Part shown: in pieces, positions 36,810 to 49,775 of the stretch | Numbering within the stretch: position 1 is the first letter of the stretch | How the letters are laid out: each line of letters begins with the position of its first letter | Source of the DNA: Celoporthe dispersa | Taxonomy: Eukaryota; Ascomycota; Sordariomycetes; Diaporthales; Cryphonectriaceae | Assembly: GCA_016584495.1 (NCBI GenBank) | Contig: WAID01000009.1 | Coordinates: 4,340,001 to 4,404,000, forward strand | Length of the DNA stretch: 64,000 nt | Direction: 5' to 3' | The notes under the pieces: model-generated | Database searches by the model: none | What the model was told of the DNA's origin: nothing | Seen by the model: only the letters and a program-made list of their open reading frames with translations | Position numbers and translations under genes: made by a program

Positions 36810-39566
36810 TTTTGACAGGCCATATCCATAGCTCCTTGGAGAATGAGAGAAAGACGCACAGCTGGTCCCGCCCCTTTGTTGACGTGGCCTGGCTAGGGCG
36901 ACCAACTAATCCTGCAGTGGCTAGCAGACGGTCTAAGGAGCGTCTGGCTGGTGGTGGATTGGGTGTGTGAGCCTCATCATCAGCCCCGGGAACTTTTAAG
37001 AAAGGACCAGGCTAAAGAATGAGCAACAAGAAAAAAAGGAGCTAGTGTGAAAGAGAACACAATCGCGTTTCCCGGCTCTCGTTGCATTTCATGGTATAAG
37101 GCTAATTAGTGCGCGCAAGGTGTTGTGTGTACACAGTGATGTATATGCGTGCGCGTGGGCCGCTGATGACAAGTAAGTTTGGACAGTCGTGGCTACAGGG
37201 GCTATCTGGGACACAGCATGTAAGTACTGTAGTAGATATACACATCCCATACCATACCTGCATACTCCGTACTGTACATGCGACAGCAGATAGAGTGGAA
37301 CGGAGCAGCGCCGAGCCGTGTTTCGGAAAACAGGCCCCTCTGCTACCTCGGCACCCTATCACTTTCATTATTCCCACCAGAAGATGCATGCTGCGCTTTA
37401 AAAAGCAGACGGCCTGCAGCCATAAGGGGTATTTCGGCGTCGCGAGGGCGGCGGCTGCTCATGACATGGGACGTTCTCCTCCGTCCCTGGTGGAGCGCGG
37501 CGGTTAAAACGCAGGTACATGACGACGTGACCCGCATGGTTGGCCCCCAGGTTGCTTCTCGTGCTCTGCGTGCGAAGAGGCAGCCGGAAAGCCGATGTGT
37601 GGTCACACAAGGACAAGCAAAAGAATCCCAAGCCAAGGGCCGAAACGGCGGGATCGGAGGTCTGGGGCCCAAAACGACAGTGGGATGGGTGGTGAGGGAG
37701 GAACAGCAAGGTGAGGGTGTGTGTGGATTGACCGAGCCGTGTCAAGGGTCTCGTCGAAAACCTAACCCAGCGTAAGACGATTTCTCGGATCGAGGCTCGC
37801 GTCATCATACCATCCCACCTATGTCGGCCCACAGGCACCTGGGCAGCAGTGCAGGCTGACCTCATTCCTGTCCTGGCCCGAGAATCTCTGATGCGCAATG
37901 CCTGCGTGGGTTTTTTCACCGCAGGCAGCCTCGCGCGGGATTGGCGGTCAGATGAGTAGGTCCTCGGATAACGTGCGACCCTGGACTGGATGGCTAAGAC
38001 AACATGTGAGCCTCGCCCAGCGCTTGTGGTACCGCTCCGCTGTCGTGGAGTCCGTTCTCGTCGGTCGGCACCGTCACAAGCGAGCACACACACACACACA
38101 CAGAAAAGAGACACCGGGCCATCCTCGAGACACTGGTACACGGCGGCGACACACTTCAATACGTACGCCGCCGCCCGGGTGAGGAGTCTTGTCATCAAAA
38201 CCCGAAGGAAACCGCCGGGCCCTTCCTCGGTCTCGTCGTTGGGGTCCATTCAGGGTACTCGTATCGCTCATGTCGAGTCCAGTGCCAGAAAGGGTCAACG
38301 GAGCAGCCACATGCTGCAGGTCCTGCTGCAGCCCAGGCGCGTGGGTGCATGATTCGAATCCGCACCCTGGCACGACAGCAGGCGGCGTTGGGAATTCGTG
38401 CCACTAACGCTCGGAAGAAGGCAGACAGGACATTGTTCTTGGAGGTCACCCTGGATGGCACCGCTAGTTTGCAGGGCAGAAAGCCGCAGTAGGTACAGCG
38501 GCAGCGCCTTGGGTGTCAAGGGGGTGTGTGTCTCTCCATGACTAAAAGACACGACACAAGGCGGCCGCGCTCTTGGGCCTCGTGGGCGTTGCGCCATGTG
38601 CAGCGACGGACCTGTTGCCAAGAGGCTCTAGAGCGCTGATCGATGAACGCTCTCCACATGAGACTCTGACTCCTCGAGGATTACGGTCCATTGTTGGTTG
38701 GTTGATTGATTGATCTTGGGGAGACTTGCCACAGCTGAAGGCCACCAGCAGCAAGGTTGGTAGGTGTGGTCATATCCTGGGAGCCCCAAAGGTCGGAGTC
38801 AGTCAAGTACAACCAGCGTGCGGATCCAGGCTGCGGTGCTGTTCTTGTCAAGGCTTACTATAAGAGTGCGTCTTATTGTAGGGCTGATTTTGGCTGGGCA
38901 GTACGGCCGCGGCTGTGATTATTGTTGAGGCGGAAGGCACTACGGATGAGAAGCTTCCCACTGCTGGTCTCTCTTTCCGTGTTCTTCGTCCCTCCCCTGT
39001 AGGGGCTACCAACCACCTCTAATCGTACCTAGCGCGAACGGTGGGGCCCACAACTGGCCAGCGCTGTTGGGGATGGGAGAAAGAAAAAGAAAAAAAGCAA
39101 GCAAATGGAGAAGTCTCGACGGATCTGTGTGCTTTTTGCTGTCCTACACCTACTATACTTGAATACAGAGAATGATGCATGCCTGGGACTGGTGGTCGCA
39201 GGGAAAGGAAGAGTGAAGAAGAAGAGATGTAGGTGGGAAAAAATTATAACAGGAAAAAGGTCGATTGAGTCCGATGAGACATGACGACCGACCTTCACCT
39301 GGCGTAAAGCAACGCATTCCTAGAGGACCGGGACGGGCTGGTCATGAATGCATCGCCACGTATGTGACGTCCCAGGAAGAAAAAAAAAAAAAGTATACTG
39401 GCTGACTGGAAAGATTCGCGGGAGAAGTGGTACCGTAATGATTAGTGGGAGTGGCGTGTTGCATTCAGGTGGTGTGTCCGCACGACACCAGAAGGGACAA
39501 AAAGAGTGTTGCGGTGGGTGTGGATACGTACAGATTTGTCTGATGACTCGCAAATAAAAGAAGAAA

Positions 39567-39586
39567 AGAGAGAGAGAGAGAGAGAG
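39567..39586 (+). repeat. (AG)n microsatellite
   Basis: Pure AG run within a longer purine-rich tract extending to about 39,640. Confidence 0.85.
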
Positions 39587-42210
39587 CGGCGAGGGAAAGA
39601 AGGGGGGAGGGAGTGGGAGGGGAGAACACAGAGGAGAGGGCTTGACTTTGGACATGAGGATTCAAAAGATGTCCTGCGGCGTGACGCTGGCCGGTCGCCC
39701 ATAGTGCCACTGCATACCAAGTACTATGTAGTACCCCGAGCACCATAACCTGCATGGTTTGACAGGGGGGTGTACCTCTATGTACTGTTAGCACCGCGGT
39801 ACGTACCCCATCCACTCCAACCCCAAGGGCCTTCAAGGGCGGAACGGACCCCTCTCTCCTCTCAAGGCGTGGGCTTAAACCGTTTCTGCCCTACAGGTAC
39901 AGGGATAACGGAGGAGATCAGCCCTGGAAGGCTACAAGCACTATGCCATATGATGTCTTAGGTAAGACACGCAGGCTGTACTGTGGCAGCCAACGTGCAA
40001 AGTATCTCGACTTTGCTACGTCGTACTCTGTATGTCATGTACCCTTCCTGGGCTCGGCTGACCCGCGTATAGGTATCGTGGGTGACGAGCATTCGGCACA
40101 CACGCACACTCAGATCTGACACCCGCGACCGTCCTTCTTCCCCCCTCCCTCTTCTTGCACGTCTGCTTCTTCTCCTTCCAGTCGCAGCCAGAGCTCTCCC
40201 AACAGGGTCTCGACAGAAGGGACACCACAGCGGAAGACCACGCACGTATCCTCCTGCGACCGTTAGTCAGGCATGCGTCAAAAGCATTTGTCTGTGGCAA
40301 AGTGGCATGAAAATAAATAGCCTCGATAGACAGATAGCCAGACAGACCGGCTGGCCTGCCTGCTCCGACTACCTGGAATCTCTGCTGTTTCTTCTTTCTC
40401 CTCTGTCTGCCCAGGTGTCTCTTGCTAGCGGTCCTGCATATCATCAGCTAGGCTTCGGCGCCCGGACATACGGAGCTATCCCGCCCTAGACCGAGACGAG
40501 ACGAGACGTAAAAAGAAAAAAAAAGAAAGAAAAAAACAGAAAATGGACCGAGGGAAGAGGAGGAGACCACAAGGGGTCTTTTTTTTTCTCTTTCCTTCTC
40601 CCAAGAGCTCAAGAGACCAGACCAAGATCCGGGGGACAGAACCTTCTCAGATCTAAGACGGCTAAAGTCTCTATGGGTCTCCAGAGAAGCCTGGATGGAT
40701 CACCTCACCGCGTGTTAGGTGTCGAGGCTGTCAGTTAGGCGGGAGGCACAGGTGATGGACGAGTCTCATCCATTACCTAGGCTTCAGCGGGAGCAGGAAG
40801 GTGAAGGAGGAGACGGTGGTGGTGGTGAAGGGCGACAGCCAGGCATACAGGGAGACAGACGAACAATAGAAGGTACCATACAGTAGTAATTAGTCACGCA
40901 GTGGATGAGGTGAGTGGAGCAGTCAGTGCTCTCTTGCCTAAGACTGGTTCAGTCAAATGTCCCACGGCGTCTGGTACCGATACCATTGTCGAAGGTACTT
41001 AGGTACCGCCTAGCTGTGGTGGAACAGTCAATTTATGACCAGCCCCTCCCACATCCTACCTCTACCCCCCATGTCGCTCGAATCGACCAGTATCCCTGCT
41101 CCCGTTGTAGGGATTAGAGTCTAAACCGCACCTAGTAAGCACGACAGGTCCAGGGCTCTTGACTAGCCCTGGGTGAGGGCCCACTTGGCCTGGAGACCCC
41201 AGTTTTTTCTGGTAAAGATGCCGAGTGCGAAAAAGAAAAAAAGAAAAAAAGGAAGGCAAGACTAGCCGTAAGAAGCAGCATCTACCTTCCACGCCTTATG
41301 GTGTCTGGGGGGGGGGCCGGGGGAGGGCATGCACCTTGCACTTCTAGGTCTAACTGCTACGGGGAGTACCGTGTACCGTGGTACGCTGACCAGTACCTGT
41401 CCCCTCAGTACTGTGTAGACTGCCACTAGGCTGTACCGCATACTGGACTTGCACTGAAAGTGCACTGCGCTGCACTGCACTGAACCTGGTACTCAGATGA
41501 GAAAAAGACTCGACTCGACATAAACAGCCTCTTACCTCCTCACCTCGACATGATCGTCTTGACCTGATCGTCTCCCCCTTCTTGTCCACCTCTGCACCTA
41601 GGCCAACCTCGGATGTCCGCATGAGCCTCCCTGCCCTCGTAACCTCTGCCTTTGCCCTTGTATAATCGCATTGCTTCCATCTCCTCCCGGTGCGCCCCAA
41701 GGCAAGTCGGCCAGCTTGCTCGCCCCACGCCGCATCCAGCGCCCGTGTCAGCGTCATTGCCAGTATCGAGGAGCGACAATAGTGCACCCTCAGAGGCTAC
41801 GCTGGCCCTACGGATAAATCGATCTCAGTCTCGCATCTTCACGGAGCAAGGCCAAGACTCCAGATGCATTGCAACAGACAGGTCTTGATCGCCTCGTCCT
41901 GACTGTAGGTTTATCGAGAGGGATTGGGAGAGGAGACGGGCCCTCTTGGTCTATTTTTATTTTTATTTTTTTGGTTCTGAGGATATTTCGACATCTAATG
42001 CTGTGGGTCGCCTCGCTCCGGCCCAGCGCGATGGGCTCAGCTCAGTGCATCCTGCCTGGCCTGGCCTGGCCGAATATTGCTTGCCCGGTGCTGACTTGAC
42101 TTTGTAACAACCAGTTTCGACAGCCTCCAGGATACAAAGACCTAACCTGACCCTCCTCCTCCGCCTCCGCCGCCGCCTCCGCCTCGCGCCCGCCCGCCCA
42201 CCTACCCGCC

Positions 42211-44373
42211 ATGGATATCCGCGGTGCTCGACCAGTGCCGCGGGATGCTGGCCCCCTAGGATATCTATACATGACGATGGCGGCCACAGGCCCTTTGGTG
42301 CCCGTGGCCCTTTCACTTCTGGCTACGACCGATCCATGTCAGGACCGATGGGCATCCCGAATGCGCCTTCTTTTGACGCCCCTCCTCCTGCACTCCCCCC
42401 GCCAAGATTTGTTCCGGTGGCTGGCCCTACACCTGACCCTTCCGACTATTATGACCGCATCCAAAAAGAATCCTACAGCGAGAGCCAGAAATTCTTCGGT
42501 GGGAGGAGTGACAGCAACTATGGCAGCCTGGAACGGGGCTGGAGGTCAAGAGCTGTGCAGGAAGACATACCCGATTACATGCGCAGGGACAATGCCGCGA
42601 CACCGACGATCAGAGACGAGGGCTACTCGAGCATGTCGAGCCATGCCTCCTCTGGGTATGCTTGCACCATGAAAGGAAGCTTTGAAGCGTTGTGTTGCTG
42701 ACCTCGGAGGGTAGGGCTCGGGACAGGTACGGTCAGGGTTTTGGCCGTCTACACGAACACTATCAGCTGGGCTCGAGTGAGTCCTACGACAGCCAGCAGC
42801 TGAAGAAGCTCGACGCAAAACGGACCTTGGACAATCGATCGCCTCCTCGTGGAGCCCTGAGCACCTCGATGCGGTCTATGCAAGAAGGCCCTACACAGCA
42901 GCTACCCCGCCTACCACAGCTCTCACTTCCCGCGAGAACACTGGAGTCTAGGTTTACCGACATGCCGCTGAACACAGCCGTCTCTCCTCGGAACACCAAC
43001 TTTGCACAGATCACTCGACCACACGAGTACAGGTCGCCGATCGAGCCCATGTCGGCTGTGGATTTTGACCGAAGCCCCTATTCCAGGAGCAAGAGGCAAA
43101 ATTCAGGGGCTTTTCTTCCCGACGAGTTCACCCCGGCTGATAGTTACGATCACGATATGGATTTCTCCATGGAGGAGGAGAGGAGTCTGCGCCACATGCA
43201 CATCGACGATGGGCGCCACTCACGTATGAACAGTCTGAGCTACGAGAGCCAGCAGCCGAGCCTCAAGCGACGGGCCTCCAGCCTTCTCAGCGACGACTCT
43301 GTTGTACGTCAGATGTCGAGTCAAGGCGACCTTCGACGGCGCCGCGAAAACGCCTCCAAGAATAGTCCAGGGCCCCGGCTGTCCGTACACCCACCTCACG
43401 GCAGCATATCTTCGGTCTCGTCAGGAGACCGGAGTGGCAGCTTCGGCTGTCTGAGTACCGCAACGAGCATGACGTCCTCCTTGTCTTTTGACAGGAGATC
43501 GCCAATCGGCCTGTCGCCTTCAGGCCTCTCACCGACAGAGGTAGCAAGCTCCCCCCTTCGCTGCGCCGCCGCCACCAAACACTATCAATCTAAGCCCGAG
43601 GTCCACGACCATGCCCCGGACTGGTATACACCAACGAGCACCAAGCGATATCAGGAACATAGTAGCCAGCCCGAGAAAGGTGCCGGAACCAGCGATGCGG
43701 ACGGGTGTTGCAATAAGCAAGATGCAAGGCTTTCACATGTGCGATTGCTGCCCCAAAAAGCCCAAGAAGTTCGACACCTACGAGGAGTTGGCGTGAGTCA
43801 CACTGCCACATTCTCTAGCAGGGTGGACGTTCTTTTTTACTGTGTTTTTTTTTTTTTTGTGAAAAGTAAAAAATTCTCTTGTACATGTGCTGACCGTCAA
43901 TTTCTTCTTGTAGCGCCCACGAAGCAGAAAAGCAGTACGAGTGCACTTATTGCGGCAACCGCTTTAAGAACAAGAACGAGGCAGAACGACATCAGAACTC
44001 GCTGCACGTGAGACGGCACTCGTGGTCATGTTCGGCGCTGAGCAGCTACGACAGGGCCTTCCACGAGTCCACGACAAGGCCCGGGGAGGCTGACACTTGT
44101 GGGTACTGTGGCGAGGAATTCATACGGACAGGACCCAACCCCGCGGGCCTCGGGCGGATTGTGACAGACCCGGACTGGGACGATCGCATTCGCCATCTAC
44201 AGGAACACCACAAGTTCAGGGAGTGCAACAGTTCCAAGAAGTTCTTCAGGGCAGACCATTTCCGTCAGCATCTCAAGCACAGCCACGCCGGCACCAGCGG
44301 GAAATGGACCAACATGTTGGAGAATGCGTGCATGATGGAGGAGGAGCTGCCACAACCGCTCCTGGGTAGGTGA
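42211..44373 (+). CDS. C2H2 zinc-finger protein (putative transcription factor)
   Basis: Exon 1 is 42211-42655, exon 2 42715-43792, exon 3 43914-44373; introns are GTATGC to GGGTAG and GTGAGT to TTGTAG. The N-terminal two thirds is disordered and rich in Ser, Pro, Arg and Tyr. The C-terminus carries a finger array: CDCCPKKPKKFDTYEELAAH (split by intron 2), YECTYCGNRFKNKNEAERHQ, DTCGYCGEEF with HLQEHH, and ECNSSKKFFRADHFRQHLKH. The last lacks the usual second Cys. This layout is typical of a fungal family of presumed nuclear regulators; targets are unknown. Two indels disturb the frame: a missing C in 42252-42256 and an extra C in 43551-43556. Corrected length is about 660 residues. The ATG at 42336 is an alternative start; a further 3' exon beyond 44373 is possible. 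Confidence 0.82.
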
Positions 44374-47300
44374 GCCGAGGCTATAGGGAAAGGGATCTTA
44401 CATAATTGTCATCGTCATCATGGGAAAAAGCCTTAATCTTCACGCTGAAAGATGCCCTTTCGTGGCACAAACAGGAAACTGGTCTGCTGTGGGGTTGTAG
44501 TTTGACCCAAGTGCCACAGATGCAACATTCAACAGTTGAGAGAATTGCCGAAGGAAGAAGGCGTACCCGTCCGAATACATCCGAAGGAGCTGGAGCTGGA
44601 GCGGGGATATAGGGCTCAGGTCAGCGAGCCTGGTCTGATGCAGATGAGCCGCGCCAGGCTGTCGACAGTCTGGCGAATACAATAATCCACAACGACATCG
44701 GCTCAGGGCCTGTCAACCAAAAAAAGAAAAAGAAAAAGAAAAAAAAAACAAGTGAGAGCTCGCAGGCGACGCCGGGAGAAGAGGGTCAAGGGCTCATTCT
44801 CCACACACACTCACGCGCACGCACACACACACACACACACGCTTTGGGCCAATTACGTTCATGCTCATGCCACTACAGAGGCCACCGGCGGCCTCTGTCC
44901 GAGGAGCTCATTCACGTTGCGATGTGCAGGCCGAATGATTCAGAATCCCTGCTCGCCGCTGACAGCGCGGTGATATGGATGTGGTAGGCGATGCCATCAC
45001 AACGAGCGGCCTCGACATAATCCTAAAGGATGTAATGTGCCGTAGGCCCGCAAAGTCTCCAGGGCAAAGACGACGATGAGGGGGATCACGCTTTGGAGCC
45101 TACGAATTTCACCGAGGCTCAATATGGCCGATGATGGATAACGTGTCTCACCTATCCTCGAAAGAAGGAAAAAGGTGGGAATGATCCGCGCCGCCAGAGA
45201 TCCCCCTTTGGAGAAGTTGCCAGCTTGAAGGATTCGAGGGCCCGCACAAGACGTTTAAGACGAAAGGTTCCCTGCAAGGCCGCTCCAACCAGGAGAGAGA
45301 GACCCAGAGCCCAGGTCGACAAGTCATGGCGGAGTCGAGCTCTGGTGGCCCATTATCAGACGTCAGAGGCTCTCCTTCGGCGAAATAAGTTGTAGTAAAT
45401 CCACCCCGCCTACGGAAGGCTGCAACTCGGCAAGGATTCAGCCGTCGACGCTTAGCGATTTCGCTTGCGGATCAGGTTCCACGATCGGTATCTTCAGGCG
45501 AGGCGTTGGGAGGTTGAGCTATTCCCTAGCAAGCAGTCCAGAAATATGGGATGGATCTTGTTGTCTAACGTCGCAGCCCTGAGGATCCAAGGTGATGCTG
45601 CAGAGACGCCGTACCCACCTGACACCCATCCTCCTCATCTGCCGAGGGGTGGGTCGGTAGCCCTACCACTCACATACTGTATACAAGCTCCTGCCGCTCG
45701 ACAAATCATGGCGACGCTGGCTGGAAGCTCCGCCCGCTGTGTCCTGCCTGGCTTCCTCTCCTTCAGGGTTCGTGAGCTGAGGGGCCCCCCGCCCCTGAAC
45801 AAGCTTCGGAGGATAACGAGGCAGGCCTATGCCCTCCACCCTGCCCTTGAGCTACTACCATAGTACCATGTACATTCCCGTGCGGCCTCATGGTACTATG
45901 GTATGCTTTGCGACCCCCACTCTGGTCCTCACACGTGGTGTATCTGGGGCTAGGCTCACCGAGTCGAGCGCATCATGTCAAGCGAAAGAAAGCCACAAGC
46001 AGCACGACTCTTGATCCTTCGAGCCTGAGTCGCCCTGCTGCGCTCGATGTTGTGGTGGGCCTCTCCCTCTCTGTGTGTACGATTTCGCCGGGTGGGGTCA
46101 AGGCGCAGGTGGAGGGCACTGCTGGACTCTGGTCTGCTGGCGCGAGGGCAACGTTGTGCCGTTGAAATCCCTCAGCCTGCTCCGATCTCCACAATCGCCC
46201 TCGGCTTGCTGTGCAGATTTTCGTTGGCATATGTCGTAGGATCTCCCTCGGCGCCATGTCTCTACAACAGGGAAAAGTTCAGCTTCGCTTACCGCCAACG
46301 CAGCAATCATGACGGGCTCTTGAAGAGCGCCGCGGGGGGGGGGGCGGCACAAAAGTGCTGCACCGCACAGATACATCATCACCCACCTTGGAGTCAGCTA
46401 GGGTTCGTCTGACCAGCACCTGGAGTGCGGAGACGCTTTTCTTCACAAGTAATACGTCTGTCCCATTGTGGCATTTTGACCAGGGCATTCCACCAAGACA
46501 CCGGACCAGATATCTATTCTGTTGAAAAGACACAACCAATCTTACGAGGTGGTGTCCCCTAGGCACTTTCTCTCCACTGGTGCCGAGTAAAACAGGCCCG
46601 GGGTTGACTGGCCTGGGACTGAAAGGAGCCCGGCGGGATTGTCTGAGAACACTGGCTGCCGACGATACCCACCTACGTGCTTGGTATGTGGCTTGCGCGA
46701 TCTCTTGTCTCGTCGGTCACTCAAAATAGCCATTGGTCTTTTCTGAGCTAGCCGGGCCGGTGATGAGGCCCAAAAGGCGCCTGGCAAGACTCTTGACGCT
46801 CTGTGGGTTCCCGCTATGATCCCATAGGGCTGGTACCAAGAGGATCCTTCACAACGAGATTACATGCGGAAGAGACGGCCTGTACCAACCATGGTATAGG
46901 TGCCTGGCTCATCTGAACCTCTGTCGACCGTACCGGTACTCGAGACTGGGACAGCAAGTCTCGACCGGGGATTTGATCTCACGTTACGGCCCTACCTATA
47001 TGCGCTGTGACGACTGCCAGTGCATATGCTTCCTGCGCGTGGCTCGGTGACTCCGATTTGCCCTCTTCGCAGATGGGCCCAGGGGAGTCAAGCAGACATG
47101 TGCACCCATTCTCTAGTCCCCTCAGGACTAGTGCATTCTGCGCTTCCAACGCTATATGCAGCGGAGGAGCGCACTAATCTGCTCTCTATACGTTCTTCTC
47201 GTCTTGCTGCCTGTCCGGCTCCCTGGCCTGGGGCAGATGACAGACGAGACGGCCTCTGGCCACTGCGCGCCCCCGTGGCCACGCCTCCACCGCTGCCGGC

Positions 47301-48321
47301 GCTCTTAGGCGAGCTCGCAGACCGTCGGATGTCGATGCTGGCCCGCGACAAACGAGCCCCGACCGGCTCGTGAGATCATGTCTGTCTGGCGGTGGAAGAA
47401 GGGGGGAGAGGAGGGAACCCAGGACTTGATTTCCAGCGGATTGGCCCAGACAGGCGGGAGGATTCTCATCGTGGAGATGAAGGATTCGTTCCATCTCAGA
47501 CCGATTGGCTGGTCCCTCGGTCCCGGCGCACGGAAGTTTTCAGCAGACTGGGGAATACCAAGGAAATGAGGAGCCACGATGTTGGAAGGGGTCGCTTTCG
47601 GAGGCTAGCTGTTGTGTGGACTCGGTCTTGGGCTGTTCGTTCTCGTTCCCGAGGTCTTCCTCGCATGCCCGCTGCGGCAGCATCTTTGGAGGTGTCTGGT
47701 GTCAAGGTCTTCTCTCAGGGTCTGTGGTTACCATACATAGCATTAGCGCCTTGATTTTTATTTTTTATTTTATTTTTATTTCTTTTTACACTACAAAGAG
47801 GTCTGTCTCCTCAGCCCTTTACGTCTGCTGCAGCACCACAAGTGTGCCTCTCGAGCTCTACCAGAGGGTTTCAATACTCCCCCTGAAGGCCAACCTCCTG
47901 TTCTAATGCCTTTCAGACCTCCCTGGACCAGCTCCAAGTTGTACCATAGCCCATCCAAGCAGCCACATGTTCTTATCTGTCATAGTCTGCAGACAGATCA
48001 GATTCTTGGTGGGGCTGCCCTCTCAGTCGTGAGGAATCCTTCAGCTGCTAGGCTGGATCGAGCCACCTCGGCAGCTGAAGAATAGCCAGCCACTGAGGTC
48101 TTGACATGTGGGAGGCTACAGTGGCAGTGGGCTTGACATGGTCAGCGCTGAAAGACCCCAGGAAAGACCAGGAAGGAAAAAGGAACAAAAAAAATGTGTG
48201 TACATGGTCCCATAGAATGTGTGTTTTTTTTGCTTGTATGGAGTTTGAGTAATAGTGTCCACAATTTTGTCTAGTTGAGAATATGACAATACTAGTTAGT
48301 CTCAGGGTGGGTAGCAGCTGA

Positions 48322-48495
48322 CATGTTGTTTATACACTTGTTTTGCACAATAATTGAGCTCAACAGTCATCAGTCATACAACCAAAGTGGACAATTGGAA
48401 AAAGTAAGCCCTTGCATAATCATCTCCCCAGGCACATGTATGTGCAGAGGAGGTACTGCAGCAGTGGGGGCCTGATTACACCTGGTATCAGATCC
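48322..48495 (+). mobile_element. Possible LTR end with an initiator-tRNA-type primer binding site
   Basis: At 48483-48492 the sequence TGGTATCAGA matches the first ten bases of the primer binding site complementary to initiator tRNA-Met used by many LTR retrotransposons. It sits two bases after a CA dinucleotide (48479-48480), as expected after a left LTR. A TGTTG start is found at 48322, but the paired LTR, target duplication and gag were not found. The AT-leaning composition of 48,200-48,560 is compatible with an element relic. Confidence 0.25.
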
Positions 48496-49513
48496 AACCA
48501 GCTCAACTTGCTATGCAACGGCAGAGCACAGATGAATTATGCTACATGATTATCCCATAGTCACCTCACAAAGTTGTGCACAAGCACCCCAAACCCCCCT
48601 CTCCCCAAAATGGATCAATTATCCACTTCACAGCCTCTTCTCCTCAGGCTCCTCCTCAGCCCTACCAACGGCTCGACTGCAGCGCGGCTTGCTCTAGCCG
48701 CTCCCTGTCCCATTCCCCCCACCACCAGGGCAGCACCCATCCGTCCATACCCAGGCCTCGTCTCGTCTATCTGCCTCGTCCTGTCAGGCCTGGTAGGGCT
48801 GTGTGTGGGCTTGGGCCTGGGCTGAACAAGACGCACCTGCTTGGCCCCCAATCGTATCTGGTCTTGCTGTGATGTCTGACAAGGGCCCCCCCTCCCTCTT
48901 CTTCTCCTCCCCCACCGCACTTTCAAGCGCAATCCCTACAACACACCACACTGACAACATGTTCGAGATGCTAAGTACTAAACGGCATGGAATGACCATG
49001 TCATAAGTACTATGTAGGAGATAGCCCTACAGAGTTACCCCGCAGTGGACCCTTTTGTGGGGGCCAAAAGTGCGGGGCACGTCTTATGCAAGCAGTCAGG
49101 GCAGTTTCGACCCTTCCTTTTGTTCTTGTCTCTTTTTTTGGGGGGGGAGCTTTTTGGGGGGGGGGGTTCAACTTCTCCCGCCTTCCTTTTTTCCCCCTTC
49201 CATCTCCTCTTTTTTTTTTCACTTTATTTTTTTTCTTTTTCTTTTCACTTCGTTTTTCTTTTTATTTCTTTTTTCTTTTCTTTTCTATTTTTTTTTTGCA
49301 ATGTGAAACGAACCAAGCGAATTCTTATCTAGTGTAGTAAGTACCTTTGTACCCAACCATAGCGCTTGCCATTCGGACCTGGGAACTGGGAAGGTGGAAG
49401 GGGCAGGGGCCTGGCCACAACAAATGTAAAAGCAAGATCCTTGTGATGACCAACACAAAAAGACAAAAAAAAAAAAAAAAACTCTGCCTGGGTTCAGCAC
49501 ACACAAACACAAT

Positions 49514-49543
49514 CACACACACACACACAGAGAGAGAGAGAGA
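49514..49543 (+). repeat. Compound microsatellite (AC)n(AG)n
   Basis: An AC array passes directly into an AG array. On the other strand this reads (CT)n(GT)n, the same order as the arrays at 51,839 and 53,526. Confidence 0.9.
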
Positions 49544-49775
49544 AACAACGTCACTCTCCACCCAACTGACTCCTCCTTGGACCCATCCCACATGCATCAA
49601 GGACCCTCCTCCACCTTCTATGGGCCTACCACTGTGGACAGCAGCTGGTCCAGCACCTGAAACTGACGAATCAGATCTCTCGTCTCTGATAATTTTTATT
49701 TTATTATTTTAAAATCCGTCCAGGCTAAAGCGTTACCCATCCTTTCGAGACCCAGGCCAGTCCAGGGACAAGACT

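Larger units (their letters stand above)
28930..42210. other. 13-kb gene desert dense in simple repeats
   Basis: No coding gene is supportable. Long frames here read through microsatellites (for example Cys-Val-Cys-Val runs) or low-complexity purine tracts. The region holds many (GA)n, (GT)n and (CA)n arrays, long A, T and G runs, and many clustered GTAC-containing words such as GTACTGTAC. It ends at the ATG of a C2H2 zinc-finger gene, so part of it may be an extended promoter. Non-coding transcripts cannot be excluded from sequence alone. Confidence 0.6.
44374..49775. other. 5.4-kb gene-free spacer
   Basis: Short frames only, none with recognisable products. It contains (CA)n near 44,826, an AT-rich low-complexity tract at 47,753-47,788, a possible LTR/primer-site relic near 48,480, a polypyrimidine-rich block at 49,120-49,300 and a compound microsatellite at 49,514. 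Confidence 0.55.

Noticed and set aside
37398..38249. A 283-codon minus-strand frame in the gene desert
   Set aside because: It reads through a (CA)n microsatellite (FCVCVCV), has no domain and lacks a coherent composition.
38335..38390. A tRNA-like T-arm word (GATTCGAATC)
   Set aside because: The arms around it do not pair and no acceptor or D arm is present.
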